The position numbers and the translations under genes were made by a program. The notes under the pieces were generated by a model, which worked only from the letters and a program-made list of their open reading frames with translations, ran no database searches and was not told where the DNA came from. A stretch of 64,000 nt of DNA from Bradyrhizobium sp. CER78 (GTDB taxonomy: Bacteria; Pseudomonadota; Alphaproteobacteria; Rhizobiales; Xanthobacteraceae): assembly GCF_029846235.1 (NCBI RefSeq), contig NZ_JARVWP010000023.1, positions 55,088 through 119,087 on the forward strand, read 5' to 3'. Each line of letters begins with the position of its first letter. Position 1 is the first letter of the stretch. Below are positions 34,001 to 43,010 of this stretch, piece by piece.

Positions 34001-35110
34001 ATGAAAAAGAGCAGACTTGTGGTCTTGGCAGGTGTCCTTGTCGCGGCGTCCGGAGCAGCCGTCTTCGCTACTCTCGCCATTCCTGCTCATGAAGCCTCCG
34101 CAGCGCGTGACCCGAGGCAGGATCCGCCCGTGGTCAGCCTGGTAAGCGCCGCGCGGGTGAGCGGATCCGAACGCGGCTTCACGGGTACGATCGGCGCGAG
34201 GGTGGAAAGCAACCTTGGCTTTCGCGTCGCCGGTAAGATCGTCGAGCGGCTCGTGAATGTTGGTGAGCAGGTCAAAGCCGGGCAGCCGCTGATGCGGATC
34301 GATGAAACCGACCTCCGCCTTGCGCTTGCGGCGAAGCGCAACGCGGTTGCCGCGGCGCGCGCAACAGTCGTTCAGACGGAAGCTGACGAGCGACGATACG
34401 CCAACCTGGTCAACGACGGATGGACTCCCAAACAGCGCTACGAGCAGGCGAAGGCCGCGTCGGATACAGCCAACGCACAACTCGCTGCGGCGGAAGCCGA
34501 GGCCAAGGTGGCCGAGAACCAGGCGACATATTCTGTTCTGGTGGCGGATGCGGACGGAACGGTCATGCAAACGCTTGGTGAGCCAGGGCAAGTTGTCTCT
34601 GCCGGCCAGACCGTTGTCAGGCTTGCCCAGGCTGGTCCCCGCGAAGCGGTGGTCGCGCTTCCTGAAACAATCCGGCCGGCGATCGGCTCGGTCGCCGAGG
34701 CGAGCCTGTATGGGAGCGATGGACAGCACTATGCGGCGCATCTTCGGCAGTTGTCGGATTCCGCCGATGCCCAGACCAGGACCTATGAGGCCCGCTACGT
34801 GCTCGACGGCGAGGCTGCGGCGGCACCGCTTGGCGCGACCGTCACGATTCGGCTTGCAAGCCAGGAGACTCAGCCGGAAGTCCAGGTGCCGCTGGGAGCC
34901 GTCCTCGATGACGGCCGGAAGACCGGCGTTTGGGTCTTCGACAACGCTACCTCGACCGTGCACTTTCGGCCCATCAAGCTTGCACGTGTGACGAGCGAAG
35001 CCGCTGTGATCTCCGGACTGAGCTCTGGTGATTCCGTTGTTTCGCTCGGCGCTCATCTCCTGCAGGACGGCGCTCGCGTCAGGACCGCCTCTCAGGACAG
35101 GAGCAACTGA
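34001..35110 (+). CDS. RND efflux periplasmic adaptor subunit
   Basis: A 369-residue membrane-fusion protein with a signal peptide (MKKSRLVVLAGVLVAASGAA). The core shows the lipoyl halves NLGFRVAGKIVERLVNVGEQ and YSVLVADADGTVMQTLGEPG, an intervening coiled coil, and a C-terminal beta-barrel and membrane-proximal domain. The ATG at 34,001 is preferred because a GGAG site lies six bases upstream; the longer frame would place the operator inside the gene. The stop overlaps the pump start (TGATG). No outer-membrane factor is encoded nearby. Confidence 0.9.
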   Translation: MKKSRLVVLAGVLVAASGAAVFATLAIPAHEASAARDPRQDPPVVSLVSAARVSGSERGFTGTIGARVESNLGFRVAGKIVERLVNVGEQVKAGQPLMRIDETDLRLALAAKRNAVAAARATVVQTEADERRYANLVNDGWTPKQRYEQAKAASDTANAQLAAAEAEAKVAENQATYSVLVADADGTVMQTLGEPGQVVSAGQTVVRLAQAGPREAVVALPETIRPAIGSVAEASLYGSDGQHYAAHLRQLSDSADAQTRTYEARYVLDGEAAAAPLGATVTIRLASQETQPEVQVPLGAVLDDGRKTGVWVFDNATSTVHFRPIKLARVTSEAAVISGLSSGDSVVSLGAHLLQDGARVRTASQDRSN

Positions 35111-38100
35111 TGCGCTTCAATCTTTCCGCGATCGCCGTCCGCGAACGGGCTGTCACCCTGTTCTTCATCCTCCTGCTGGCCGCCGCGGGCGCTTATGCAT
35201 TCTTTGTGCTTGGGCGCGCGGAGGACCCCAAATTCACCATCAAGACCCTGACGGTCACCACGGTATGGCCGGGCGCGACTGCGCGCGAGATGCAGGACCT
35301 CGTTGCTGAACCCCTGGAGAAGCGGCTTCAGGAGTTGACCTGGTACGACCGGGTCGAGACGACGACGCGGCCGGGTTATGCGTATCTGACCGTCACGCTG
35401 AAGGACAGCACACCGCCATCCGTCGTCCAGGAGGAGTTTTATCAGGCCCGCAAGAAGCTCGGGGATGAAGCCCGCAACCTGCCATCTGGCGTGCTCGGCC
35501 CCTTCGTCAACGACGAATATTCGGACGTGAGCTTCGCTCTCTATGCCCTCAAGGCCAAGGGCATGCCGATGCGCGAGCTCTCTAGGAAGGCCGAGGTGAT
35601 CCGCCAGGAACTCCTGCATGTGCCCGGCGTCAAGAAGATCAACATCCTCGGCGAACGTCCTGAGCAGATATTCGTTGAGTTTTCCTTTGCCAAATTGGCG
35701 ACCCTCGGCGTGTCGGCACAGGATATTGTGGCCGCCTTACAGCGGCAGAACACCGTCACGCCGGCAGGCTCGATCGACACCAAGGGCCCGCAAGTCTTCA
35801 TCCGGCTCGACGGCGCCTATGACGGTGTCCAGGCGATCGCCGACACGCCAATCGTCGCTGGCGCGCGAACGCTCAAGCTCTCCGACATCGCCGAGGTCCG
35901 CCGCGGCTACGAGGATCCGCCCACCTATATCATCCGACACCAGGGTGAGCCAACAATCATGCTCGCGGCGGTCATGCAGGAGGGCTGGAATGGTCTGGCG
36001 CTAGGCAAGAAGCTGGAAGAGAGATCCGCAGCGATCGCACGGACGCTGCCGCTCGGGATGACGCTCGAAAAGGTGACTGATCAGGCCGTCAACATCACCT
36101 CGGCGGTTGATGAATTCATGATGAAGTTTGCGATGGCGCTTAGCGTGGTACTGCTGGTGAGCCTGCTCAGCCTCGGTTGGCGCGTCGGCATGGTCGTGGC
36201 GGCTGCCGTCCCTCTGACGCTTGCCGCCGTGTTCCTCATCATGCTGGAAACAGGCCGATTCTTCGACCGCATTACGCTCGGCGCTCTCATCCTGGCGCTT
36301 GGCCTTCTCGTCGACGACGCGATCATCGCCATCGAGGTCATGGTGGTGAAAATGGAAGAGGGCATGGACCGCATCAAGGCGGCGGCCTATGCCTGGAGCC
36401 ACACCGCGGCGCCGATGCTGTCAGGAACACTCGTGACGGTCGCCGGCTTTCTGCCCGTAGGCTTCGCGCGCTCGTCGGCCGGCGAATATGCCGGCAACAT
36501 TTTCTGGGTCCTCGGGTTCGCTCTCATCGTCTCGTGGATCGTTGCGGTGGTCTTTACGCCCTATCTTGGCGTCAAGATGCTGCCCGCGATCAAACCGATT
36601 GAGGGCGGTCACCATGCGATCTACGACACGCCAAACTATCGGCGCTTACGGCGGCTTATCACCTTCGCCGTGCGCCACAAGTTCTTGACCGTAGGCATCG
36701 TCGCCATCGCGTTCGCGCTCTCCGGCGCGGGAATGGGCGCCCTCAAACAGCAATTCTTCCCGACATCCGACCGCCCCGAAGTGCTGGTGGAGGTTCGCCT
36801 GCCGGAAGGCACCAGCATTGAGACGACGACCGCCGCTGTCGAGAAACTCGAAGGTTGGCTGCACGATCAGCCTGAGGCGAAGATCGTCACCAGCTATGTC
36901 GGTCAGGGCGCTCCTCGCTTCTTCATTGCGATGGCGCCGGAACTGCCTGATCCTGCCTTCGCCAAGATCGTCGTGCTGACGCCCGACGCGGAGGCGCGCG
37001 AAGCCTTGAAGCACCGGCTCCGAGAGGCGGTGTCACAAGGGCTCGCACCTGAGGCCTATGTCCGCGTCACCCAGATTGTGTTCGGACCCTACACACCGTT
37101 CCCGGTGGAGTTTCGGGTCATGGGAGCCGACCGCGCGCAATTGTATGCGATCTCTGAAAAGGCTCTCGATATCATGCACGGCGTTCCCGATGTGCGGCAG
37201 GCGAATCGCGACTGGGGTAATCGCACGCCAGTGCTCCGCTTCATCCCAGATCAGGATCGGCTGAACCTGATCGGGCTCTCACCAGCGGAAGTGAGCCGGC
37301 AGCTCCAGTTTCTCCTCACCGGCATCGCCGTTACGCAAGTCCGCGAGGACATCCGCAACGTTCCCATCGTGGCACGCAGCGCCGGCGGAGAGCGGCTGGA
37401 TCCGACGCGTCTGGCCGATTTCTCGTTGATGAGCCGGGACGGCCGCTCGATTCCGCTCGACCAGGTCGGCCATTCCGAAGTCCGACTTGAGGAGCCGATT
37501 TTGAAGCGTCGCGATCGTACGCCAGTCATTACGATCCGCTCGGACATCAATGAGGCGACGCAGCCTCCAGAGGTCTCCAAGGAAATCAAGACAGCCCTTG
37601 AGCCGCTGATCGCATCTCTTCCTGCCGGCTATCGTATCGAAATGGGGGGATCGATCGAAGAGGCCGGCAAAGCGAATTCCGCGCTTCTTCTGGTCTTCCC
37701 TGCCATGATCGCCGCCACGCTGATCGTCGTCATGCTACAGGTGCGGTCGTTCTCAACGATGGCTCTGGTCATGCTAACGGCACCGCTCGGCCTTGTGGGC
37801 GTCGTGCCCATGTTGCTGACCTTCAACCAGCCCTTCGGCTTCAACGCCATTCTGGGTCTGATAGGACTGGCCGGCATCCTGATGCGCAATACGTTGATCC
37901 TGACCGAACAGATCAAGGAAAACCTCGCTGCAGGCCTTGACGATTATCACGCCGTGATCGAGGCCACGGTGCAGCGCACGCGGCCCGTGATCCTGACCGC
38001 GCTTGCTGCCGTGCTGGCCTTCATTCCCCTCACGCATTCCGTGTTCTGGGGATCGATGGCCTACACGCTGATCGGCGGTACTGCAGTCGGAACGGTCCTG

Positions 38101-38220
38101 ATTCTGCTGTTCCTTCCCGCACTTTATGCTGCGTGGTTCCGGATCAAGCCCACGGCAGATCAGGTCCACCAGAATTCGACGGAGCAGCCGGAACTACGGC
38201 CGGCGTTGGCCGCCGAATAA
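35110..38220 (+). CDS. RND multidrug efflux permease (HAE1/AcrB-type)
   Basis: A 1,036-residue inner-membrane pump with the twelve-helix RND layout and two large periplasmic loops. Helix 4 carries the proton-relay pair in LGLLVDDAIIAIEVM (residues about 401-402), and the GSxxGxL region and C-terminal FLPALYAAWF are typical. It exports hydrophobic compounds with the adaptor; the specificity is unknown. The start overlaps the adaptor stop. Immediately after the gene a second TetR gene begins but is cut off after about 33 codons. Confidence 0.93.
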   Translation: MRFNLSAIAVRERAVTLFFILLLAAAGAYAFFVLGRAEDPKFTIKTLTVTTVWPGATAREMQDLVAEPLEKRLQELTWYDRVETTTRPGYAYLTVTLKDSTPPSVVQEEFYQARKKLGDEARNLPSGVLGPFVNDEYSDVSFALYALKAKGMPMRELSRKAEVIRQELLHVPGVKKINILGERPEQIFVEFSFAKLATLGVSAQDIVAALQRQNTVTPAGSIDTKGPQVFIRLDGAYDGVQAIADTPIVAGARTLKLSDIAEVRRGYEDPPTYIIRHQGEPTIMLAAVMQEGWNGLALGKKLEERSAAIARTLPLGMTLEKVTDQAVNITSAVDEFMMKFAMALSVVLLVSLLSLGWRVGMVVAAAVPLTLAAVFLIMLETGRFFDRITLGALILALGLLVDDAIIAIEVMVVKMEEGMDRIKAAAYAWSHTAAPMLSGTLVTVAGFLPVGFARSSAGEYAGNIFWVLGFALIVSWIVAVVFTPYLGVKMLPAIKPIEGGHHAIYDTPNYRRLRRLITFAVRHKFLTVGIVAIAFALSGAGMGALKQQFFPTSDRPEVLVEVRLPEGTSIETTTAAVEKLEGWLHDQPEAKIVTSYVGQGAPRFFIAMAPELPDPAFAKIVVLTPDAEAREALKHRLREAVSQGLAPEAYVRVTQIVFGPYTPFPVEFRVMGADRAQLYAISEKALDIMHGVPDVRQANRDWGNRTPVLRFIPDQDRLNLIGLSPAEVSRQLQFLLTGIAVTQVREDIRNVPIVARSAGGERLDPTRLADFSLMSRDGRSIPLDQVGHSEVRLEEPILKRRDRTPVITIRSDINEATQPPEVSKEIKTALEPLIASLPAGYRIEMGGSIEEAGKANSALLLVFPAMIAATLIVVMLQVRSFSTMALVMLTAPLGLVGVVPMLLTFNQPFGFNAILGLIGLAGILMRNTLILTEQIKENLAAGLDDYHAVIEATVQRTRPVILTALAAVLAFIPLTHSVFWGSMAYTLIGGTAVGTVLILLFLPALYAAWFRIKPTADQVHQNSTEQPELRPALAAE

Positions 38221-38235
38221 AGCTCGCTCAAATCG

Positions 38236-38367
38236 ATGAACCGTCCGGTCCAAACGGGAAAAGATTCCGACGAGGCGCGCGCGAGAATCCTGGAAGCGGC
38301 GGAGAAACAATTTCGTCGCGTGGGTTATTCGCCCAGTTTGAACGCGGCATTATTCGGGAGCGTGTGA
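38236..38367 (+). pseudogene. N-terminal remnant of a TetR-family regulator
   Basis: The frame reads MNRPVQTGKDSDEARARILE followed by AAEKQFRRVGY, the first helices of a TetR DNA-binding domain, then changes to unrelated residues and stops at 38,367. The helix-turn-helix is not completed. The break near 38,325 coincides with the start of serine-recombinase sequence in another frame. Confidence 0.55.
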
Positions 38368-38540
38368 ACGCCGGGCTTGCCAGAGCGAAGGCGAGGGGGA
38401 CGAAGCTCGGCCGCCGGCTGGTAAAGCCAGCGATCGAAGCCCGCATCCGCGAACTGCAGGCCGAGGGCATGGGCGTCCTCAAGATCGGCCGAACGCTGGG
38501 CGTAGGCACAAGCGTGGTGCAGCGGGTAGTGCGCCAGTGA
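38325..38540 (+). pseudogene. C-terminal fragment of a serine recombinase (resolvase)
   Basis: In a different frame from the TetR remnant the DNA encodes LFAQFERGIIRERVNAGLAR followed by AKARGTKLGRRLVKPA and a helix-turn-helix of the Hin/resolvase type (GVLKIGRTLGVGTSVVQRVV). This is the last 70 residues of a resolvase; the catalytic N-terminal domain with the serine nucleophile is missing. Its insertion probably destroyed the TetR gene. Confidence 0.6.
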
Positions 38541-38820
38541 GTAGATCCGGTAGTTGCCTGTGAGGCATCTACTGGTCTCGGAGTGCCACAAGTGACCACT
38601 GGTGACTCCGTCGTAGCCGTATCCAGGAGCGCCGCTGTAGTTCGACGGCTTTGCATAATCGGTGCCGTGTGAACGGCTAGACGCGATCTCGGGTCCTCCA
38701 GGCAAACAGGCCGAAGACGGCCACCAGAGCGACGTGCCATTGATTCAGCGCCTTCCGGGGCGCGCGCTCACCCGAGCAAGCGTGGCCTGAGCCGGATGCC
38801 GGCAAGCCTGCGAAGTGCTG

Positions 38821-40569
38821 TCATTCGGCAAGCCCTGCCATGCGCAAGCCGGCTTTGAAGCGCGAGAGGTGTTCGTGCCGACGTACAGGAAGAAGAATGT
38901 GGACGTTTGAAACCTGAAGTTCAGGGTCGAGCGCTCGCAGCTCCGTTACGGCGCGAGCGGCTGCTTCGCCGTCGCCTCTTAAAGCGTTGCTTGCGGCAGC
39001 GATCCTTAGGGCTGCGTGATAACGAGGTTGCAGCCGCCAAGCTCGTTCTGCCCAATCCGCAGCGTCATCATATTTCTCGGCAAGAAAATGCGCCAAAGCA
39101 ATGCCTCCGTAGAGCGCGAACAGCAACGGATCAAGAGGACTCATTCGCATAGCCTTTGCGAAATGATCGAGAGCCAGCTGTACATCCCCCTGATACGCGG
39201 CGACCCAGCCACGGCAACCCGACGCGCTCACTGAATTTGGATTGAGTATTAGGGCCCGATCAATATGACTCGCGCCTGCTTCCAGATCACCACAGACGAA
39301 CGCAAGGGCATACCCGCCCCAAGTGAGCGCGACTGAATCACCCCTGTCTAACTCCACTGCGCGATGGGCCAACCGGGCAGCTTCTGCCGGCCTAAAATCC
39401 CGGCGCGGAGCCCATGCGTTTGCCTTTCGCCAAACGTAACACCAAGCAGCCCCAGCGTAAGCTGTGGCAAAGCCTGGGTCCATCTCTGTTGCCTTGTTAA
39501 ACAGGGACAGTGCGCGCTCATTTCCATCGCGGGTCCACTCGTGAACATTTGCCAATCCGCGCAAATACAGATCATAAGCGCATAGATTTTCGACTGGTTT
39601 CCGCTGCGCGCGTGCGATCTCAGCTTGTTGTACACTTGGCGCGATACTTGCTGCGACGCGGCCGGTGACTGCATCTTGAAGTTCAAAAATATCTTCCAGT
39701 ATGCCATCGAATCGATCGGCCCAGATATGTGCGCCGGTTGGCGCATCAATCAATTGGGCTGTGATGCGGAGTTTATTGCCTGCTTTCCGCACGCTGCCCT
39801 CTAGAACATAGCGAACGCCAAGCTCATGACCGACCCGTTTGACGTCAGCCGCTTTGCCTTTGTAGGTGAATGTCGAATTGCGTGCGATTACGAATAGCTC
39901 CCGAAACCGGGACAGCGCAGTTATGATCTCCTCCACTACGCCATCAGCAAAATACTCCTGCTCGGGATCACCACTCATGTTCTGGAACGGCAACACAGCA
40001 ATTGAGGGCTTGTCCGGCAACGGCAGGGGAGATAGCGCGGGCGCAGACGGGCGGTCGAGCTTCACTTGGTAGATGCGGACCGGCCTGGCTATATTCTTGA
40101 GTTGCTGCTCGCCCGCGTCGGCGAACACCGCGACAGTTTTGCCCTGAACGTGCCGATATGCATCTTCGGAGACGCAGATGCCGCCGGGCTCAGCAATTCC
40201 TTCAAGCCGAGATGCAACATTCACGCCGTCGCCCAGGATGTCGTCGCCCTCGATCAACACGTCGCCCAGGTTAATGCCGATGCGGAACAGCATGCGCCGA
40301 TACTCCGGCACGCCCGTATTCCGCTCGGTCATGAGCCTTTGGACAGCGATCGCCGCCTCAACTGCAGCAACGATCGACGAGAACTCAACCAAAAAACCGT
40401 CGCCCGTAGCCTTGAATACCCGACCGCCTCGACCAGCCAGAATTGGATCAACCGCCACGCGGTGCTCGCTCAGAGCCTTAGCCGTGCCGGCTTCATCCAA
40501 GCCCATCATCCGGCTGTATCCGGCAATATCGGCGGCCAGGATGGCGGCAAGCTTCCGGGACGGGTGCAT
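38821..40569 (-). CDS. Class III adenylate cyclase with TolB-like and TPR domains
   Basis: A 582-residue protein: class III nucleotide cyclase catalytic domain at about 1-170 (AAILAADIAGYSRMM with the metal-binding Asp, GDVLIEGDDILGDGVNVASRLE), a TolB-like domain from about 190 (SIAVLPFQNMSGDPEQEYFA) to 330, and TPR repeats to the end. It makes cyclic nucleotides, probably cAMP, with activity set by the C-terminal protein-binding part. Such proteins are abundant in Bradyrhizobium. The start MHPSRKLAAIL at 40,569 is chosen since the family starts there; the upstream 16 codons look like leader. Confidence 0.88.
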   Translation of the reverse strand: MHPSRKLAAILAADIAGYSRMMGLDEAGTAKALSEHRVAVDPILAGRGGRVFKATGDGFLVEFSSIVAAVEAAIAVQRLMTERNTGVPEYRRMLFRIGINLGDVLIEGDDILGDGVNVASRLEGIAEPGGICVSEDAYRHVQGKTVAVFADAGEQQLKNIARPVRIYQVKLDRPSAPALSPLPLPDKPSIAVLPFQNMSGDPEQEYFADGVVEEIITALSRFRELFVIARNSTFTYKGKAADVKRVGHELGVRYVLEGSVRKAGNKLRITAQLIDAPTGAHIWADRFDGILEDIFELQDAVTGRVAASIAPSVQQAEIARAQRKPVENLCAYDLYLRGLANVHEWTRDGNERALSLFNKATEMDPGFATAYAGAAWCYVWRKANAWAPRRDFRPAEAARLAHRAVELDRGDSVALTWGGYALAFVCGDLEAGASHIDRALILNPNSVSASGCRGWVAAYQGDVQLALDHFAKAMRMSPLDPLLFALYGGIALAHFLAEKYDDAADWAERAWRLQPRYHAALRIAAASNALRGDGEAAARAVTELRALDPELQVSNVHILLPVRRHEHLSRFKAGLRMAGLAE

Positions 40570-40640
40570 GCCCTCTCCCGTGCGGGGTGATCGCGACGAT
40601 GCTGGCACCTGTGGCACTTGAGCCTCATCCCGTCGGCGGG

Positions 40641-41465
40641 TCAGCGCGGTGATATCGGATCTGAAGCGGGAAGACCGGCCAGCGTGGCGCCGCTGCGACC
40701 AGCTGTAGGTAGGTTATGACCTACCCCCTCAGAGACCGACGTGATGAAGTCCGAGATGATCTTCGCAACGGACTGCGGTCGCTCCGCCTGTGGCCAGTGT
40801 CCGGCGCCAGCTACCGGGATCCGCGAGGCGTTTGGAAAACGCATCGAGACATTCATCGACATCGCTGCGGTGACAAAAGGATCTTTATCGCCTGTCGCAA
40901 CCAACACCGGGCCATCAAAGACGCTCGGCTTGCGCCCCTCAGCGACGCCCTCGTTCCACACCCTTACCAGCACTTCGGTGACCTCGCGTTTGACCTCGCG
41001 ACCCAATCCAGTGAGGAATTCCAGCGTGCTCGGGTCGGGGGGCTGACCCATCAATTGCCGCCGAGCTTTGCGCTGAGCTTCGACGTCTCCGCCCGTCGCA
41101 GCGAGAGCCCTCATTACACCCAGAGGGCGACGTACACCGCCCAGCGGCACTGGTGAGAGCAGCAAAAGCCCAGCGACATTCTTGGGCCGGCGCGCGGCGG
41201 CCAGTTCGACAATCTGTGTACCCATGCTGTGACCTACTAGAACGACCTGCGCACTCATCCGATCGATCATCGCGCAAACATCGTCGGCATAGCGATGGAG
41301 GGTGAAAGGTCCTTCGGCCGCGCACTTTGATCCCATTCCAGCGAGGTCAGTCGCTATCCAGCCGGAGACGACCGCGGCGCCGAGGACATCCAAGACTGGG
41401 CGCCAGATCAAGCCGGAATCAAGAAGGCCGTGAACCAGTATGATGGCGGGCGCGCGATCGGACAT
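40641..41465 (-). CDS. Alpha/beta hydrolase
   Basis: A 274-residue serine hydrolase. The nucleophile elbow is VGHSMGTQ, the oxyanion region is LVHGLLDSGLIW, the acid is in VATGDKDPFV, and the histidine is in GAGHWPQAERP. No signal peptide is seen. The ATG at 41,465 shares its A with the stop of the preceding short frame (TGATG), which indicates translational coupling. A GTG start seven codons upstream is an alternative. The substrate is unknown. Confidence 0.87.
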   Translation of the reverse strand: MSDRAPAIILVHGLLDSGLIWRPVLDVLGAAVVSGWIATDLAGMGSKCAAEGPFTLHRYADDVCAMIDRMSAQVVLVGHSMGTQIVELAAARRPKNVAGLLLLSPVPLGGVRRPLGVMRALAATGGDVEAQRKARRQLMGQPPDPSTLEFLTGLGREVKREVTEVLVRVWNEGVAEGRKPSVFDGPVLVATGDKDPFVTAAMSMNVSMRFPNASRIPVAGAGHWPQAERPQSVAKIISDFITSVSEGVGHNLPTAGRSGATLAGLPASDPISPR

Positions 41466-41590
41466 CAGAGGTTCTCGCCCATGCACGCGACGGAGAGAAT
41501 GCTGATCGAGCCAAAGGCGCGCGGAAGGATGGTCCCGATCAGAGGATTGTAGGCGTGGGACGGGTCGCGGGTGGTGCCGTCAATTTCCAT
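41465..41590 (-). pseudogene. Short N-terminal remnant resembling a flavin reductase, coupled to the hydrolase
   Basis: A 41-codon frame (MEIDGTTRDPSHAYNPLIGT then ILPRAFGSISIL) starts behind a strong GGAGGAG site and ends at a TGA that overlaps the hydrolase start. The segment resembles the start of flavin-reductase-domain proteins (Y-x-L-x-x-x-x-V-x-P-R-P-I-x-W-I-S). It is far too short for a reductase, and may now serve as a leader peptide for the hydrolase. Confidence 0.4.
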
Positions 41591-41796
41591 GTCAAACTCC
41601 TCCTAAGCGTTCCAAGAATCGTTCCAGTCTCTCGCGATTGACTTGGTCTTCCGCACTTCGCCCGAACCGTGTCGCGCCAAACGTCGAATGGCGTCACGAG
41701 CGTTCGTTTCGATGTCACAGCTACCTTTCTCTCAACGCGCCATCGTTGGCATCTACTTGCCGCACATGTGCCGGGGTTGCGAGTATAGTGTCACGA

Positions 41797-41890
41797 AACG
41801 TGCCGAATTATTGGGAAGGAGAAGGAAGGTCACGTGGTTTGGATCAGCCAAGATCAATGGGCGGTTCTCGGCGTTGGAACGCCGCGCAGA
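41797..41890 (+). repeat. Third, diverged copy of the propeller-leader element
   Basis: The stretch beginning GCCGAATTATTGGGAAGGAG and including GGATCAGCCAAGATCAATGG resembles 63,820-63,900 (GCCGAATTACTGGGAACGAG, GGATCAAGCAAGATCGATGG) and, more weakly, 14,400-14,490. It opens the fragment mosaic that follows. Confidence 0.45.
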
Positions 41891-41957
41891 GATCTTGCAC
41901 CGATGATGCGGTCGAAGGCGTCGCATACGCCGGCTCCCGGTCCGCGAGCCGGTCGTG

Positions 41958-42071
41958 CGTACGATGGCTCCTGGGACCATCTCTTCGTGACGCAAGGGGT
42001 GCGTGCGATCCGACCTACGAGTTCTCGGTCAACATCACCAACGGTGTCGTCAGCATCCGAATCTGGTGAAG
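41958..42071 (+). pseudogene. Fragment related to the secreted protein gene at 49.85 kb
   Basis: The DNA from TACGATGGCTCCTGGGACC onward aligns closely with 49,931-50,044 (shared CTCGGTCAACATCA and AACGGTGTCGT), but a small deletion in the CAAGGGGTGCG stretch shifts the frame. It has neither the signal peptide nor the C-terminal part. Confidence 0.6.
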
Positions 42072-42268
42072 TGCAGGTCGCGATCGACAATGTGTCGCCT
42101 GGTGTGCCGCTGGTGTCGGGCTTGACCGCAACTGTGGCGATTCAGGACGGCAACGACGGCGAGAACCGGACGCGCTCGCAAAGAGTTCGCGTAGAGCTCG
42201 AGACGCGCCTCCTTGTACTAATCGGCGAAACTGCGGCGCGGCCTGGCTGCACTCCGGGCTCATCATGA
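42072..42268 (+). pseudogene. Fragment of an aaeA-type adaptor gene (3' end)
   Basis: The frame encodes VAIDNVSPGVPLVSGLTATV followed by an IGETAARPGCTPG ending, matching the last 65 residues of the adaptor at 25.8-26.96 kb (IAIDNVPPGVPLVSGLTATV, IGETPARPDCIPG). It is fused in frame to the preceding fragments, giving an open frame from 41,834, but no complete domain is present. A 39-codon frame overlaps its stop as ATGA. Confidence 0.65.
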
Positions 42269-43010
42269 GTCGTCGGAAGCACGAACTTGCCGGTACAGCC
42301 GAACAAGGGATGCTTGATCGGCTTTTTGATACGATCACTCTTCGCTCTCAAGCCGCGACCATCAACTCGGACGCAGCGGCTTGACCCGAGTGCATGCTGA
42401 TTGCTCGCGACCCGTTCGCCAACAAGAGGGCAATAGGGTAATGATTGGTCTGCTCTCTAGTGGTGGAGGAGATCACGTCAGCGATCGCCTCAGTGGAGTT
42501 GCTTGTGACCGGCTTGCCATAAACGTTGCGATTTCCTTCCTCCACTTTGGCTAAGCCGCAGCCTTAGGCGGCCCGACAACAAACTGGCATCTCGACCCTA
42601 CTCGACGCGCAGATAGAAACGTTCAACGAGCTGATCGCGGCTCGCTGCAATGGCTGATGAGGCTGAACGAAGCATGATCTCGCTCGTCACGAGCCGATGA
42701 ACGTGCCAATGCAGCATTGAACGCATTCGATGAAATCGATCACGAGAATACAACGAAGAATGCGACGGCACATCTCGCGTCCTGACGCGGGATCTCGCTG
42801 GCACGCCGGCTACTGGCCGCACTGTACTCACCATGCGAGGGGTAGCCACGGATGCAAGCCGCTATCGTGAGCGCTGGGCGCGACTGGCTCCTTAGAACTC
42901 GCATCGATTCGCTATCCTTAACTTCGATCATGTCGCACGGTGCCATATACACGAGTTACATCCGAAGCAACGATAACTCGTCTGGTCTTTCCAATGAAGA
43001 GAGCCTCAAC
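42269..43010. other. Non-coding or decayed stretch before etfB
   Basis: It holds a 19-codon remnant at 42,601-42,657 reading LDAQIETFNELIAARCNG, equivalent to the end of the secreted protein at 27.18-27.49 kb. A 65-codon minus-strand frame at 42,348-42,545 with a GTG start has no recognisable domain. The last 170 bases presumably contain the etfB promoter. Confidence 0.5.

Noticed and set aside
38325..38705. Minus-strand frame with a Tyr/Gly-rich stretch
   Set aside because: It overlaps the recombinase remnant antisense and has no signal peptide or ribosome site.
42348..42545. 65-codon minus-strand frame with a GTG start after GGAGGA
   Set aside because: No homology or domain can be recognised, and it lies inside a region of fragments, so coding status cannot be supported.
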